This document shows positions 43,241 through 51,589 of a stretch of DNA of 64,000 nt, piece after piece. Position numbers and translations under genes: made by a program. Numbering within the stretch: the first letter of the stretch is position 1; the number at the start of each line of letters is the position of its first letter. The stretch is from Chryseomicrobium palamuruense (lineage in GTDB: Bacteria; Bacillota; Bacilli; Bacillales_A; Planococcaceae), in the NCBI RefSeq assembly GCF_042649045.1, contig NZ_JBHSEF010000023.1:62001-126000 (forward strand), written 5' to 3'. Below the pieces are notes generated by a model that worked only from the letters and a program-made list of their open reading frames with translations, was not told the DNA's origin and searched no databases.

Positions 43241-44779
43241 TTATACACCTGCTACACGTGTAGCAAGGGGTTTATACAGTTTCTCTTTATCTAGCTCCGG
43301 ACGCATCTCGGCAAGTTGCTCGAGGGCAAGCTTCGCACCATAGTCCATCCCCTGACAACCCGCAAGAAGAACCACATCTTTCTGCTCCGCTTTCATCAAG
43401 CCTTGCTTCACGGCTTCCGGAAGTTCCTCGTAGAAGTGGACCGTAATCCCTGCAGCATCCATTACTTCTAAAAACACACGCTTTTCTTCTTCTGCCACGG
43501 TATCTTTTGAAGTGACATGAGACTTACTTGTAGTGGCAATGACTTCATTTAGACCAAGCTTCGGCGCCCAACGAGCGATGGCTTCCGCATTTTCCCGGTT
43601 GACCGTCACCCCGCGGTCGCCACGAATTGCATAAACAAGTTTTAAGTCTTTGTAGTCCATCTTTTCCAGCGTCCCGAGTGTAATGTCGATGTTTCCACTG
43701 TTCGCGAAATGATCATCAATAATTTTGAACTGTTCTTCAAAGATCATTTCAAATCGACGTTCGACGCCTGTGAAATTCCTCATCGCACGCTGGATCGTCT
43801 CTACAGAAGCTCCGCAAAGAAGACCGATCGCAATGGCTACGAGCGAGTTATACACGGAATGATAGCCTGGTGTACCAAGAGATACTGTAAATTCCCCTTG
43901 AGGGATGGTCCCTTGTGGCGTCTCTATTGTATGTGGAATGACGACAGTAAACGTCGCTCTTCCTGTCGACAGATCGAGATCTTTACAACGGATATCTGCT
44001 TCTTCACTTTCTACACCAATCGTGACGACATGTGCCTCCGTTTGGTCTTGAAGAGCCGCAGAATACGCATCGTCCAGATTCAAAATAGCCACTTTGTCTT
44101 TTGCTGCACGTGTCACGAGTTTTGACTTATGCATGACATAGTTCTCAAATGAAGAATGCAAATCGATATGTTCGCGACTGATGTTGTTAAATGTCACGAT
44201 ATCAAAGTCTGCGTTGCCGACACGGTCTAGCTCTAATGCGGATGATGATACTTCCATGACGACATGTTTAATCTCTACATCCACCATCTGGGCAAAGTAA
44301 TGTTGAAGGTCTAAGGATTCCGGCGTCGTCAGTTCAGACGGTTCCGCCTTATCTCCAATCTTCACGACAACCGTTCCAATAAGACCAGTCGGTAATCCTT
44401 GCTCCTCTAAAATGGCGTTGGCCATGAACGATGTCGATGTCTTGCCGTTTGTCGCCGTGATCCCAATCGTTTTCATCTTCTTCGTCGGATGATCGTAATA
44501 AGCATCTGCAAGTGTCGCTAAACTGCTGCGCGCACTCGTCACGCGGTACTGAGGCACATCGAGTTCCGGAAGAAACTCTTCTACGACAAGAGCCACTGCT
44601 CCTGCCTTTACAGCAGCTGGAGCATAGTCATGACCGTCTGCTTTTAAGCCTCGGACACAGACAAAGACTTCACCTGGTTCTACCTTGCGTGAATTATAGG
44701 CAAGACCAGTGACCTTGATATCTTTTGTGTAATTTGTTTCGAGTACTTCTATATGGTTCATCAATTTCTGAATGTTCAT
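43241..44779 (-). CDS. Mur ligase family protein, MurE-like with altered substrate motif
   Basis: About 512 residues with the MurE layout: N-terminal UDP-binding domain (SRKVEPGEVFVCVRGLKADG), central ATPase (GITATNGKTSTS), HISREH-type segment and the lysine of MHKSKLV, then the C-terminal domain. Two marks differ from true MurE: the amino-acid selecting DNPR motif is replaced by TTSKSHVTSKD, and the DYAHTPD block reads DDHFANSGNID. It therefore may add a residue other than diaminopimelate or lysine, or act outside peptidoglycan. The start is uncertain: GTG at 44788 or ATG at 44779. Confidence 0.8.
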   Translation of the reverse strand: MNIQKLMNHIEVLETNYTKDIKVTGLAYNSRKVEPGEVFVCVRGLKADGHDYAPAAVKAGAVALVVEEFLPELDVPQYRVTSARSSLATLADAYYDHPTKKMKTIGITATNGKTSTSFMANAILEEQGLPTGLIGTVVVKIGDKAEPSELTTPESLDLQHYFAQMVDVEIKHVVMEVSSSALELDRVGNADFDIVTFNNISREHIDLHSSFENYVMHKSKLVTRAAKDKVAILNLDDAYSAALQDQTEAHVVTIGVESEEADIRCKDLDLSTGRATFTVVIPHTIETPQGTIPQGEFTVSLGTPGYHSVYNSLVAIAIGLLCGASVETIQRAMRNFTGVERRFEMIFEEQFKIIDDHFANSGNIDITLGTLEKMDYKDLKLVYAIRGDRGVTVNRENAEAIARWAPKLGLNEVIATTSKSHVTSKDTVAEEEKRVFLEVMDAAGITVHFYEELPEAVKQGLMKAEQKDVVLLAGCQGMDYGAKLALEQLAEMRPELDKEKLYKPLATRVAGV

Positions 44780-44800
44780 CTGTGTCACCTGACCCTTTCT

Positions 44801-45094
44801 TCAGTCAGCTTCCTGAAAACGCGAGAAGCAAAATTCCTGAAGTTCGTTTAGCTCGTCTTCTTCGAGTTCAAATTCCAACACCTTGCCGCTCGGACGGTCG
44901 ATAAAGTTGGCTTGGACAATACGTTGTCCATTTGCATCGTCCGCGAAAATGACTCGTACGTCAATCGATTGGCTGTCCTCAAACAATTCGTCTTCTTCAT
45001 CATACACAAGACCAATCAGAAATTCATAGCGGTCACCTTCAATAATTCCCGTAGGATCTTTAATACGTTCTACTTCATATGATTCGATTTGCAT
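44801..45094 (-). CDS. Small acidic protein of the DUF6509 type
   Basis: A 97-residue acidic protein starting MQIESYEVERIKDPTGIIEG with GAGGAGGATACCT upstream; an upstream in-frame ATG is rejected because it precedes this site. Similar short proteins (DUF6509, assigned from memory) occur across Bacillales and are uncharacterised. No motif for catalysis. It ends 22 bp before the MurE-like gene, so the two may be co-transcribed. Confidence 0.7.
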   Translation of the reverse strand: MQIESYEVERIKDPTGIIEGDRYEFLIGLVYDEEDELFEDSQSIDVRVIFADDANGQRIVQANFIDRPSGKVLEFELEEDELNELQEFCFSRFQEAD

Positions 45095-45163
45095 AGGTAT
45101 CCTCCTCATTCTTGCTTCATTATACAAGAAAACTAGTGTTTTCGAATAGCAATGGCCTCATAA

Positions 45164-45191
45164 GAAAAGGCCTCCCTTTTCGGGGAAGCCT
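45164..45191 (-). terminator. Terminator after the DUF779 gene
   Basis: AGGCTTCCC / GGGAGGCCT hairpin followed by TTTTCTTATG on the minus strand. Confidence 0.8.
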
Positions 45192-45196
45192 GTCCA

Positions 45197-45556
45197 TCAT
45201 GAGTTTTGTAATTCCTTGTTCTCTTCTGTCGTAAACGCACGAGATCGTGTCAAGAAACGTTTCCCTTCCACACCTTCTAGAGAGAACATGCCACCGCGTC
45301 CCTCGACAACATCAATGATCAACTGGGTATGTTTCCAGTATTCAAACTGATTTTTGTGAATGTAGAATTTAGCGCCACCAATCGTTCCTAAATAAATGTC
45401 TTGGTCGCCAATGAGAAGGTCTCCTTCCGGATAACACATGGGCGAAGACCCATCACAGCAGCCTCCGGACTGGTGAAACATCACAGGCCCATGCTTCTCA
45501 GTCAACAGATGAATCAACTCAAGAGCCGCATCCGTTGCAATTACACGTTCTGTCAT
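45197..45556 (-). CDS. DUF779 protein, aldehyde dehydrogenase partner
   Basis: A 119-residue protein with conserved QSGGCCDGSSPMC (residues about 31-43) containing three cysteines, and a C-terminal IDVVEGRGGMFSLEGVEGKR. DUF779 genes are regularly next to aldehyde dehydrogenase genes; biochemical role unknown, possibly metal or redox related because of the cysteines. The start ATG at 45556 has GAGGAGG eight bases before; the GTG three codons earlier overlaps that site. In operon with the upstream dehydrogenase. Confidence 0.85.
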   Translation of the reverse strand: MTERVIATDAALELIHLLTEKHGPVMFHQSGGCCDGSSPMCYPEGDLLIGDQDIYLGTIGGAKFYIHKNQFEYWKHTQLIIDVVEGRGGMFSLEGVEGKRFLTRSRAFTTEENKELQNS

Positions 45557-45578
45557 CGTCGTCACCTCCTCTAGGGGA

Positions 45579-47099
45579 TCAGAAGAATCCTAATTTGTTC
45601 TCATCATATGAGACAAGTAAGTTTTTCGTCTGTTGATAATGGCTAAGCATCATTAAGTGATTCTCACGTCCGATACCTGACATTTTGTATCCACCGAATG
45701 CTGCATGGGCAGGGTAAGCATGGTAGCAGTTTGTCCAGACGCGACCTGCTTGAATGCCGCGACCAAAGCGGTATGCTGTATTCATATCACGTGTCCAGAC
45801 TCCTGATCCAAGACCATATAATGTATCGTTGGCAATTTCAAGTGCTTCTTCTTTTGTTTTGAACGTCGTTACCGAAACAACTGGTCCAAAAATCTCTTCT
45901 TGGAAAATACGCATTTTGTTATGTCCCTTGAAGACCGTCGGTTTGATGTAATATCCTTCCGCGAAGTCCCCGCCTAGGTCATTGCGCTCTCCACCTGTTA
46001 AACACTCAGCACCTTCTTGTTTCCCGATGTCTAAGTAAGAAAGAATTTTTTCCATTTGTTCGGTCGATGCTTGTGCACCCATCATCGTACTTGGATCTAA
46101 TGGGTTTCCAGTAGCGATCGCTTCTACGCGTTTCAGCACTTTCTCCATGAACTTATCATAGATGGACTCCTGAATCAGCGCACGAGATGGACATGTACAT
46201 ACTTCCCCTTGGTTAAGCGCAAATAACACAAATCCTTCGACTGCTTTATCAAGGAACGCATCGTCTTTATCCATCACGTCTTCGAAGAAGATGTTTGGTG
46301 ATTTACCACCAAGCTCGAGTGTCACAGGAATCAAGTTTTGTGATGCATATTGCATGATTAAACGACCTGTTGTCGTTTCTCCTGTAAAGGCGATCTTCGC
46401 AATGCGTGGACTTGAAGCAAGAGGCTTCCCTGCTTCTAAACCAAATCCATTGACGATGTTGACGACGCCTGGCGGAAGTAGGTCCTCTATCACTTCCATT
46501 AGCACAAGGATAGATGCTGGAGTTTGCTCAGCTGGTTTTAAAACCACACAGTTCCCTGCTGCAAGTGCAGGAGCAAGTTTCCAGACGGCCATAAGGATCG
46601 GGAAGTTCCAAGGAATAATTTGCCCAACTACTCCCAGTGGCTCATGAAAATGATATGCCACGGTATTGTTGTCAATTTGACTTAAATTTCCTTCTTGTGC
46701 ACGGATTGCTCCAGCAAAATAGCGGAAGTGGTCAATCGCGAGAGGAAGATCCGCGTTCAATGTTTCTCGGACTGCTTTTCCGTTATCCCACGTTTCAGCA
46801 ACAGCAAGCATCTCTAAATTTTCTTCTAATCTATCGGCAATTTTATTTAATATGACAGCACGCTCGGCAACAGAAGTTGTTCCCCAGCTGTCTTTCGCTG
46901 CATGAGCCGCATCTAAAGCTAAATTAATATCCTCTTCTGTAGAACGTGCTACTTTTGTAAATACTTTTCCGGTAACTGGCGTGATATTCTCAAAGTATTG
47001 ACCTTTTACAGGAGCTGTCCACTTTCCATTAATATAGTTATCGTATTGCTCTTTAAAGTGAACGACAGCGCCGTCCGTATTCGGAAACTTATACACCAT
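45579..47099 (-). CDS. NAD-dependent aldehyde dehydrogenase (acetaldehyde/acyl aldehyde type)
   Basis: A 506-residue ALDH superfamily enzyme. The active-site Cys301 lies in GEVCTCPSR, general base Glu262 in LELGGKSP, and the nucleotide motif IAFTGETTTGR is near 236. The vicinal CTC cysteines and the DUF779 neighbour fit the AldA/ExaC-like acetaldehyde dehydrogenases. The start MVYKFPNTDG follows AAAGGGAGAG; 11 upstream codons are rejected. A cre-like site sits upstream, suggesting carbon-catabolite control. It is unlikely to be the carotenoid aldehyde dehydrogenase. Confidence 0.88.
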   Translation of the reverse strand: MVYKFPNTDGAVVHFKEQYDNYINGKWTAPVKGQYFENITPVTGKVFTKVARSTEEDINLALDAAHAAKDSWGTTSVAERAVILNKIADRLEENLEMLAVAETWDNGKAVRETLNADLPLAIDHFRYFAGAIRAQEGNLSQIDNNTVAYHFHEPLGVVGQIIPWNFPILMAVWKLAPALAAGNCVVLKPAEQTPASILVLMEVIEDLLPPGVVNIVNGFGLEAGKPLASSPRIAKIAFTGETTTGRLIMQYASQNLIPVTLELGGKSPNIFFEDVMDKDDAFLDKAVEGFVLFALNQGEVCTCPSRALIQESIYDKFMEKVLKRVEAIATGNPLDPSTMMGAQASTEQMEKILSYLDIGKQEGAECLTGGERNDLGGDFAEGYYIKPTVFKGHNKMRIFQEEIFGPVVSVTTFKTKEEALEIANDTLYGLGSGVWTRDMNTAYRFGRGIQAGRVWTNCYHAYPAHAAFGGYKMSGIGRENHLMMLSHYQQTKNLLVSYDENKLGFF

Positions 47100-47133
47100 G
47101 CTAATCTCTCCCTTTATTAGTAGTAAGCGCAAA

Positions 47134-47147
47134 TGAATACGCTTTCA
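47134..47147 (-). promoter_or_regulatory. Candidate CcpA (cre) site upstream of the aldehyde dehydrogenase
   Basis: TGAAAGCGTATTCA on the minus strand matches WTGNAANCGNWNNCW. It is downstream of a TTGAAA-N17-CAAAAT promoter-like pair, a position that gives CcpA-mediated repression by roadblock. Confidence 0.5.
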
Positions 47148-47212
47148 TTTCTCCCACTTCCTATTTTGTCAGATTAGACGGAATATTTCAATAAAATTAT
47201 TCTGACTTCAAA

Positions 47213-47242
47213 GTAAAGCCCCGTAACCAAAAGGTACGGGGC
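47213..47242 (-). terminator. Terminator after the methyltransferase gene
   Basis: GCCCCGTACC-TTTT-GGTTACGGGGC followed by TTTACTTTG on the minus strand. Confidence 0.85.
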
Positions 47243-47248
47243 CACACA

Positions 47249-48199
47249 TTAGTTCTTTTCGCAAAGCAATACCTCGCGCTTAAAGCGTTGTTTAATGGTT
47301 TCCGCACGGTCAATAATCTGGAGTCCCGCCGCTTCAATCGCTTCATCCATCGGTTCAATTGTTACAATCAATACACGATCTGCAATGCGAGCTGCATGAT
47401 GAATGAGGTCGACTTGTTGGTCATAGCTAGAGTGTGTATAAAGGTTATACGGTAAATCCAATACAGCTGCGTCATAGGAACCTTCCACATCTTGAATAAG
47501 TCCTACTTGGACATCCATTCCTAGCGGATAATTATAGTGCGCCAAATTCTCCCTTGCCCCTATACAAGCTAGGGGATTTTTGTCCCGACCAATCATCGAG
47601 ATATCCATTGAAGCGGCTTCTACGAGTAGTGTCCCGATACCGCAACACGGATCAATTAACTTCAAAGACTCTGCATGAGGATTTAATATGTTAACGAGTG
47701 TACGTGCGGTTCGGGCATTGAGTGCTGTCGAATAGCCTTGTGGTTTATTGACATGATCGAGCCATACGGGTCTGCTCTTCTCATATTTTCCAAAATAAAA
47801 TCGGCCCTCTAACACTGTCACAGCATACACTTGATCCGGATTTTTTAAATCCAACGATCCGGGCATTTCATTGCCGATTGTTCGTGTGAATTGGAGACGC
47901 TCGGCATTTCCGAAGCCACTTTGCTCTTTCAAACAATCATGTTTCATAAAGATCACTTTAAAGGACTCATCCCATCGGCCATACTCATGCGCACGGGCAA
48001 TCAGTTCTTCTTGTGAGTCTGCTTCGAGGAGCACGTGCATCTTTTCCCGAATAAATACGCTACGCGACGGGTCAATAGATATCGGCGACAAAACTACTTT
48101 GTTCGTCGCGGTGTACCCGAAAAAAGCGCGCATCTCCATCAGAGCCAGCGCGCCTTCCTCGTTGTTATATCCGTATGTGTAAATATAGTTTGTTGCCAT
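47249..48199 (-). CDS. TRM11/TrmG10-like RNA methyltransferase
   Basis: A 316-residue SAM-dependent methyltransferase. The C-terminal Rossmann domain has LIDPCCGIGTLLVEAASM (motif I, near residues 180-197) and DLPYNLY (motif IV, DPPY-type), typical of N2-guanine tRNA methyltransferases. The N-terminal 150 residues are divergent, and no clear THUMP domain is visible. Substrate inferred as tRNA or rRNA guanine. Monocistronic. Confidence 0.78.
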   Translation of the reverse strand: MATNYIYTYGYNNEEGALALMEMRAFFGYTATNKVVLSPISIDPSRSVFIREKMHVLLEADSQEELIARAHEYGRWDESFKVIFMKHDCLKEQSGFGNAERLQFTRTIGNEMPGSLDLKNPDQVYAVTVLEGRFYFGKYEKSRPVWLDHVNKPQGYSTALNARTARTLVNILNPHAESLKLIDPCCGIGTLLVEAASMDISMIGRDKNPLACIGARENLAHYNYPLGMDVQVGLIQDVEGSYDAAVLDLPYNLYTHSSYDQQVDLIHHAARIADRVLIVTIEPMDEAIEAAGLQIIDRAETIKQRFKREVLLCEKN

Positions 48200-48215
48200 C
48201 AGTAGTTCCTACTTT

Positions 48216-49385
48216 CTACAATCCTATGTTCTTCAGGAAGAGGCGAATGACGTCTGCTCCACCGATGAGCGTGCCGATAGACCCAAAGATGTTCGTGAGC
48301 ACCACCACAAGTAACACGCGGGTCACTTTGTTCCGCCAGAACCCTTTGACAGTAAAAACATCCTCCGAAAGCTTTTCAAAATCAGCCACGGTCGGCTTTC
48401 TCATAAAGGCCTGGACTAAACCAGAAACCCACCCGGACGCTAAAATCGGATGAAGGGCTGTGATAGGCGCTGCGACGAAGGCTGAAAGGATGGCAAGTGG
48501 ATGTCCGAATGCCACAGCCGCTCCAATCGCTGCCATACTCCCTGTCCATAATACCCAGCTCAGCGCTTGGCTCGTGCCAGCTTCCGGATTTATAAAGAAG
48601 GTTGCGACAATGAGGGCAATGACAATGGCTGGAAGAGCCCACCCTATAATCGTCGGCACAATCGATTTCGGTGGCTTCTCCGCAAGTTTCTCTAGGTCAT
48701 GATCACGATAGATCTCTTTTGTGATTCCCGGAACGTGAGCCGCTCCGAGAACAGCAACCACTTTGTTTCCTGGCGCCGTCTTAATTTTTTGTGCTAAATA
48801 TTGATCTCGTTCATCAATTAGGGGTGTTTTTAGTTTCGGGAAGGATTCGGTGAATTCAGCAAGAATTGCTTGAAGCGTATCTTGCTGCTTCATTTTCTCC
48901 ATCTCTTCTTCGGTGATCGAGTCTTTTTCAAAAATCCCGAAGATGACTCCTGCCAGTAGTTGGGATTTTCCCCAGAACCCTAAGTTTGACCAAATACGTG
49001 AAAATGTCACTTGAATATCGCGGTCAGCAAGGACAAGTTCAGCACCTACTTCTTTTGCACTGTTCATTCCTTGAATTTGTTCAGCACCTGGTGTGACATC
49101 GAACTGTTTGGCCATCCGATTTTGAAAAGAAGAGATGGCAAGGTTCATCAAGAGCATCGTTGCCTTTTTCTCTTTAATCACTTTAAAGATGTCCATGTTC
49201 TTCCACTTATCACCTTGTTGAATGGATAGATATCTTTGTGCATCCAGTTCAATACAGACGGAATCTGGTTGTTCCGCTTCAATGACTTCTTTTACTTGTA
49301 TCGCACTCGCTTTCGAGACGTGTGCTGCACCAATCAAAATGATTTCTTTCCCGTCCACATCTAAACGAGTGATGTTCTCTTCCAT
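48216..49385 (-). CDS. TraB/PrgY-family membrane protein
   Basis: A 389-residue protein. The N-terminal TraB domain has the paired signatures IILIGAAHVSKAS and VVAVLGAAHVPGITK, plus ELDAQRY, proposed as metal ligands in the TIKI/TraB hydrolase group. About four to five membrane helices follow from residue 245. In enterococci TraB/PrgY lowers pheromone levels; in other bacteria the role is unknown, perhaps peptide hydrolysis at the membrane. Confidence 0.85.
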   Translation of the reverse strand: MEENITRLDVDGKEIILIGAAHVSKASAIQVKEVIEAEQPDSVCIELDAQRYLSIQQGDKWKNMDIFKVIKEKKATMLLMNLAISSFQNRMAKQFDVTPGAEQIQGMNSAKEVGAELVLADRDIQVTFSRIWSNLGFWGKSQLLAGVIFGIFEKDSITEEEMEKMKQQDTLQAILAEFTESFPKLKTPLIDERDQYLAQKIKTAPGNKVVAVLGAAHVPGITKEIYRDHDLEKLAEKPPKSIVPTIIGWALPAIVIALIVATFFINPEAGTSQALSWVLWTGSMAAIGAAVAFGHPLAILSAFVAAPITALHPILASGWVSGLVQAFMRKPTVADFEKLSEDVFTVKGFWRNKVTRVLLVVVLTNIFGSIGTLIGGADVIRLFLKNIGL

Positions 49386-49440
49386 ACAGGTTCGTCCACC
49401 TTTTTCCTATTTTCATATAATAGTCAGATAGTTTTGAAAT

Positions 49441-49902
49441 TTATGAAAGCGCTTTCTTTAATAATCCGTTCAGCACTTGTTGTTCTTCTTCTGTCCAAAC
49501 TGCTAAAAATTCTTCATCAGCACTTACAGCTGTCTGGTTTAAACGAGTTATTTCCTGATTCCCTTCAGGAGTTAGAGTGAGGTGTTTCACATTTCCTGAC
49601 TTTTCTGTTTTCACAAATCCAGCCTTTTCCAAGCGGGTAATTAATTGGCTTACATTCCCTTTCGTGACAGATAATAGATTGCTCAGTTGCTGTTGATGAA
49701 GGGGTTGATGTTCTTTTATTTTACGCATCGCATTGTACTGAGTAAACGTAATCGACTCTTCTGCAAACGCAGACTCCATACCGCGGTTCCACTCGAGTGC
49801 AAGGCGCTGCATTTGTTCGTTCACTTCTAATGATCCTGCTTGCTGCATTGTAGATAATAATTGATTCTTAATTTTTTTTCGTTTCTTTTTCGTTTTCACC
49901 AT
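49441..49902 (-). CDS. MarR-family transcriptional regulator
   Basis: A 153-residue winged helix protein with a very basic N-terminus (MVKTKKKRKKIKNQLLSTMQ). The recognition region LSNLLSVTKGNVSQLITRLE (residues about 73-92) is followed by the wing KTEKSGNVKHLTLTPEG. An 18-bp perfect palindrome 17 bp upstream of the start is a likely autoregulatory operator. The gene it controls besides itself is not evident; the effector is unknown. Confidence 0.85.
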   Translation of the reverse strand: MVKTKKKRKKIKNQLLSTMQQAGSLEVNEQMQRLALEWNRGMESAFAEESITFTQYNAMRKIKEHQPLHQQQLSNLLSVTKGNVSQLITRLEKAGFVKTEKSGNVKHLTLTPEGNQEITRLNQTAVSADEEFLAVWTEEEQQVLNGLLKKALS

Positions 49903-49918
49903 GTGGCAATCCTCCAGT

Positions 49919-49936
49919 ATGTTTATAAATAAACAT
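49919..49936. promoter_or_regulatory. Palindromic operator upstream of the marR gene
   Basis: ATGTTTAT-AA-ATAAACAT, perfect 8-bp arms separated by 2 bp, size and spacing typical of MarR dimers. It is 17 bp upstream of the marR ATG, next to A/T-rich promoter sequence. Confidence 0.65.
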
Positions 49937-49975
49937 TTTACACGATAGACTTAGAACTTTCCACCTCTTTTCCAG

Positions 49976-50006
49976 TAAAAAAGACGTCTCAGAAGTTGAG
50001 AGCGTC
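49976..50006 (-). terminator. Terminator overlapping the 3' end of the EAL gene
   Basis: GACG-C-TCTCA / TGAGACGTC followed by TTTTTTAC on the minus strand. The TGA stop codon of the gene forms part of the 3' arm. Confidence 0.75.
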
Positions 50007-50996
50007 CCGTGGTACCGGTTCTGATTGAGGGCGGCCAAAGTAATATCCTTGAAAAAGCACATAGCCGGCGTCTTTTAACCATTGATATTCTTGTTGTTGT
50101 TCGATTCCTTCAGCTAACGGGATCGTTCCCATCGACCGAGCTTTCTCTAGGAACAAATGAGCCACTCGTTGTTTCTCAGGGTCTTCATGAACATCACTGA
50201 CAAATTTACGATCTAATTTCATGTAATGAGGTTCGATACCTGTTAGCAATTCAATGGTGCTGAAACCTTCACCAACATCATCTAGTGCATACATAAACCC
50301 TTTATCTTTGTAATACGTTAAAATCTTTTTTAAATGTTCTACATCATCCACTTTATCTGTTTCAACTACTTCGAACACCAGTTGTTGGGGATCGAGATTG
50401 AGTTGGCTTGCTAATTGCATCGTACTTCGCAAGCAGAATTCTGGGGAGTAAATAGATGTCGGAATGAAATTGATAAATGCTTTTACTTTATCTAGGCGTG
50501 CGGCGTGGCGAACTGCTGCCATACGACATACACGGTCGAGCGCGTACAATCTGCCTCGGAGGCGGGCTGCTTGAAATAATTCACCTGGATACACCATGTT
50601 CCCTTCTCCGTCTGTAAAGCGGGCAAGTAGTTCATATCCGAACAATTCGCCATCAGATCGCAGAATTGGCTGATAGTGGCAGTGAACCAGTTCCTCTAAA
50701 ATGATTTCATCAATCCAACTGGTTTCCAACACTTCACTGATTTCCGAAAGAGGTGACCATTCCCCTTGAGACGTTCTGAAGAAAATCTGGTCTGTCTCCA
50801 TGTGATCTTCAAAGAAATCTAAAATTTCTCGAATATGATGTTCGGGAACTTTCAATTTGTTTTCTTTTGTCAACGTAACTGGTACATCATTTCGCTGCAG
50901 ATGTTCTTTTACCTTATCTGTTAGTGCTTCATTGTACTGACCTTGTAAATCAAACTGATACGTGAGATCGCTTACTTTACATCCTTGACAAGACAT
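49989..50996 (-). CDS. EAL-domain protein (putative c-di-GMP phosphodiesterase)
   Basis: A 335-residue cytosolic protein. About 100 N-terminal residues (starting MSCQGC) form an unassigned region. The EAL domain (about 100-330) keeps the metal and catalytic residues: E in FGYELLARF, N in FINFIPTS, E in FEVVETD, DD in ALDDVGEGFS, K in KLDRKFV, E in AEGIEQQQE and Q in FQGYYFG. It should therefore be able to cut c-di-GMP. No GGDEF domain is attached. A palindrome lies upstream. Confidence 0.87.
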   Translation of the reverse strand: MSCQGCKVSDLTYQFDLQGQYNEALTDKVKEHLQRNDVPVTLTKENKLKVPEHHIREILDFFEDHMETDQIFFRTSQGEWSPLSEISEVLETSWIDEIILEELVHCHYQPILRSDGELFGYELLARFTDGEGNMVYPGELFQAARLRGRLYALDRVCRMAAVRHAARLDKVKAFINFIPTSIYSPEFCLRSTMQLASQLNLDPQQLVFEVVETDKVDDVEHLKKILTYYKDKGFMYALDDVGEGFSTIELLTGIEPHYMKLDRKFVSDVHEDPEKQRVAHLFLEKARSMGTIPLAEGIEQQQEYQWLKDAGYVLFQGYYFGRPQSEPVPRDALNF

Positions 50997-51048
50997 CTTT
51001 TTCCTCCTTGTTTTGCTCTCTTCTTCCTTATATATACAATACCTTATC

Positions 51049-51065
51049 GTAGTATCGGATACTAC
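51049..51065. promoter_or_regulatory. Palindrome upstream of the EAL gene
   Basis: GTAGTATC-G-GATACTAC, perfect 8-bp arms, about 15 bp upstream of a TATATA -10 element for the EAL gene. A probable operator for an unknown regulator. Confidence 0.5.
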
Positions 51066-51069
51066 AGCG

Positions 51070-51395
51070 AATTCGTTTAACGATATAACATTTTCTCTAG
51101 GCTAAGAAAGAAAAAGCTCACGATTTCTCGGAAGCTTTTGATAATGCTTGTACAGAATGTACTTTTGTTTTTATTAAAAGAGAGAATCGTTTCTCGCTTT
51201 AACTTTGTAACGAGCACATACATCACATTCTCACCGAGGATAACTGTGTCGCTTAATTAAGAGAATAGAAAGAACAATAATTACGGGATCGACGGTAAAA
51301 GTCAATCGTCGTCCCCTTTCTAAGTATTTAGATACGTTAAGTATATTGTTCTGATTTTCTGAAAACAAATAACGCTTCTTTCCGTTCCTTTCCCC
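51070..51395. other. Gene-free stretch
   Basis: About 325 bp without a credible gene. I see an A/T-rich sequence with an AAAAGCTTCCGA / TCGTGAGCTTTT-type weak hairpin near 51110-51140 and an imperfect GGATCGACGG / TCGTCGTCC hairpin near 51289-51316. A 68-codon minus-strand frame runs through the following terminator and is rejected. Confidence 0.5.
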
Positions 51396-51428
51396 TAAAA
51401 AAAGCCTTATCCGGCGGGATAATGGCTT
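51396..51428 (-). terminator. Terminator after the 51-residue protein gene
   Basis: AAGCCATTATCC-CGCC-GGATAAGGCTT followed by TTTTTTAGG on the minus strand; 11-bp stem, 6 bp from the stop codon. It supports the small gene upstream being real. Confidence 0.9.
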
Positions 51429-51433
51429 AGTTC

Positions 51434-51589
51434 TCACAAATTTTCTGTGTTAATTCGTGGCTGTGGATCTACTACTTCTGTGTTTTCATTTTTGTCATCA
51501 TCGAGGTCATTTGAAGAGAGCTTCAGTTTCTTAATTTCCTCTTCTGCTTTTTTCTCACGTTCTTTTTCCTTGGAATCTTTACCCCACAT
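51434..51589 (-). CDS. Small highly charged hypothetical protein (51 residues)
   Basis: Starts MWGKDSKEKEREKKAEEEIK and ends TENL; about half of the residues are charged, probably a helix in the first half and disordered in the second. GAGGTGATGAAGTG precedes the ATG, and an excellent intrinsic terminator follows, which supports a real transcript. No homologue recognised. Confidence 0.65.
   Translation of the reverse strand: MWGKDSKEKEREKKAEEEIKKLKLSSNDLDDDKNENTEVVDPQPRINTENL

Noticed and set aside
45579..47099. Aldehyde dehydrogenase as the carotenoid aldehyde oxidase CrtNc
   Set aside because: Vicinal CTC active site, the DUF779 neighbour and distance from the cluster fit acetaldehyde-type enzymes better. 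No sequence feature links it to carotenoids.
50997..51048. c-di-GMP (GEMM) riboswitch before the EAL gene
   Set aside because: I looked for the GEMM core and tetraloop-receptor signatures and found none in the short leader.
51231..51437. 68-codon minus-strand frame
   Set aside because: It runs across the terminator of the 51-residue gene and has no ribosome binding site.
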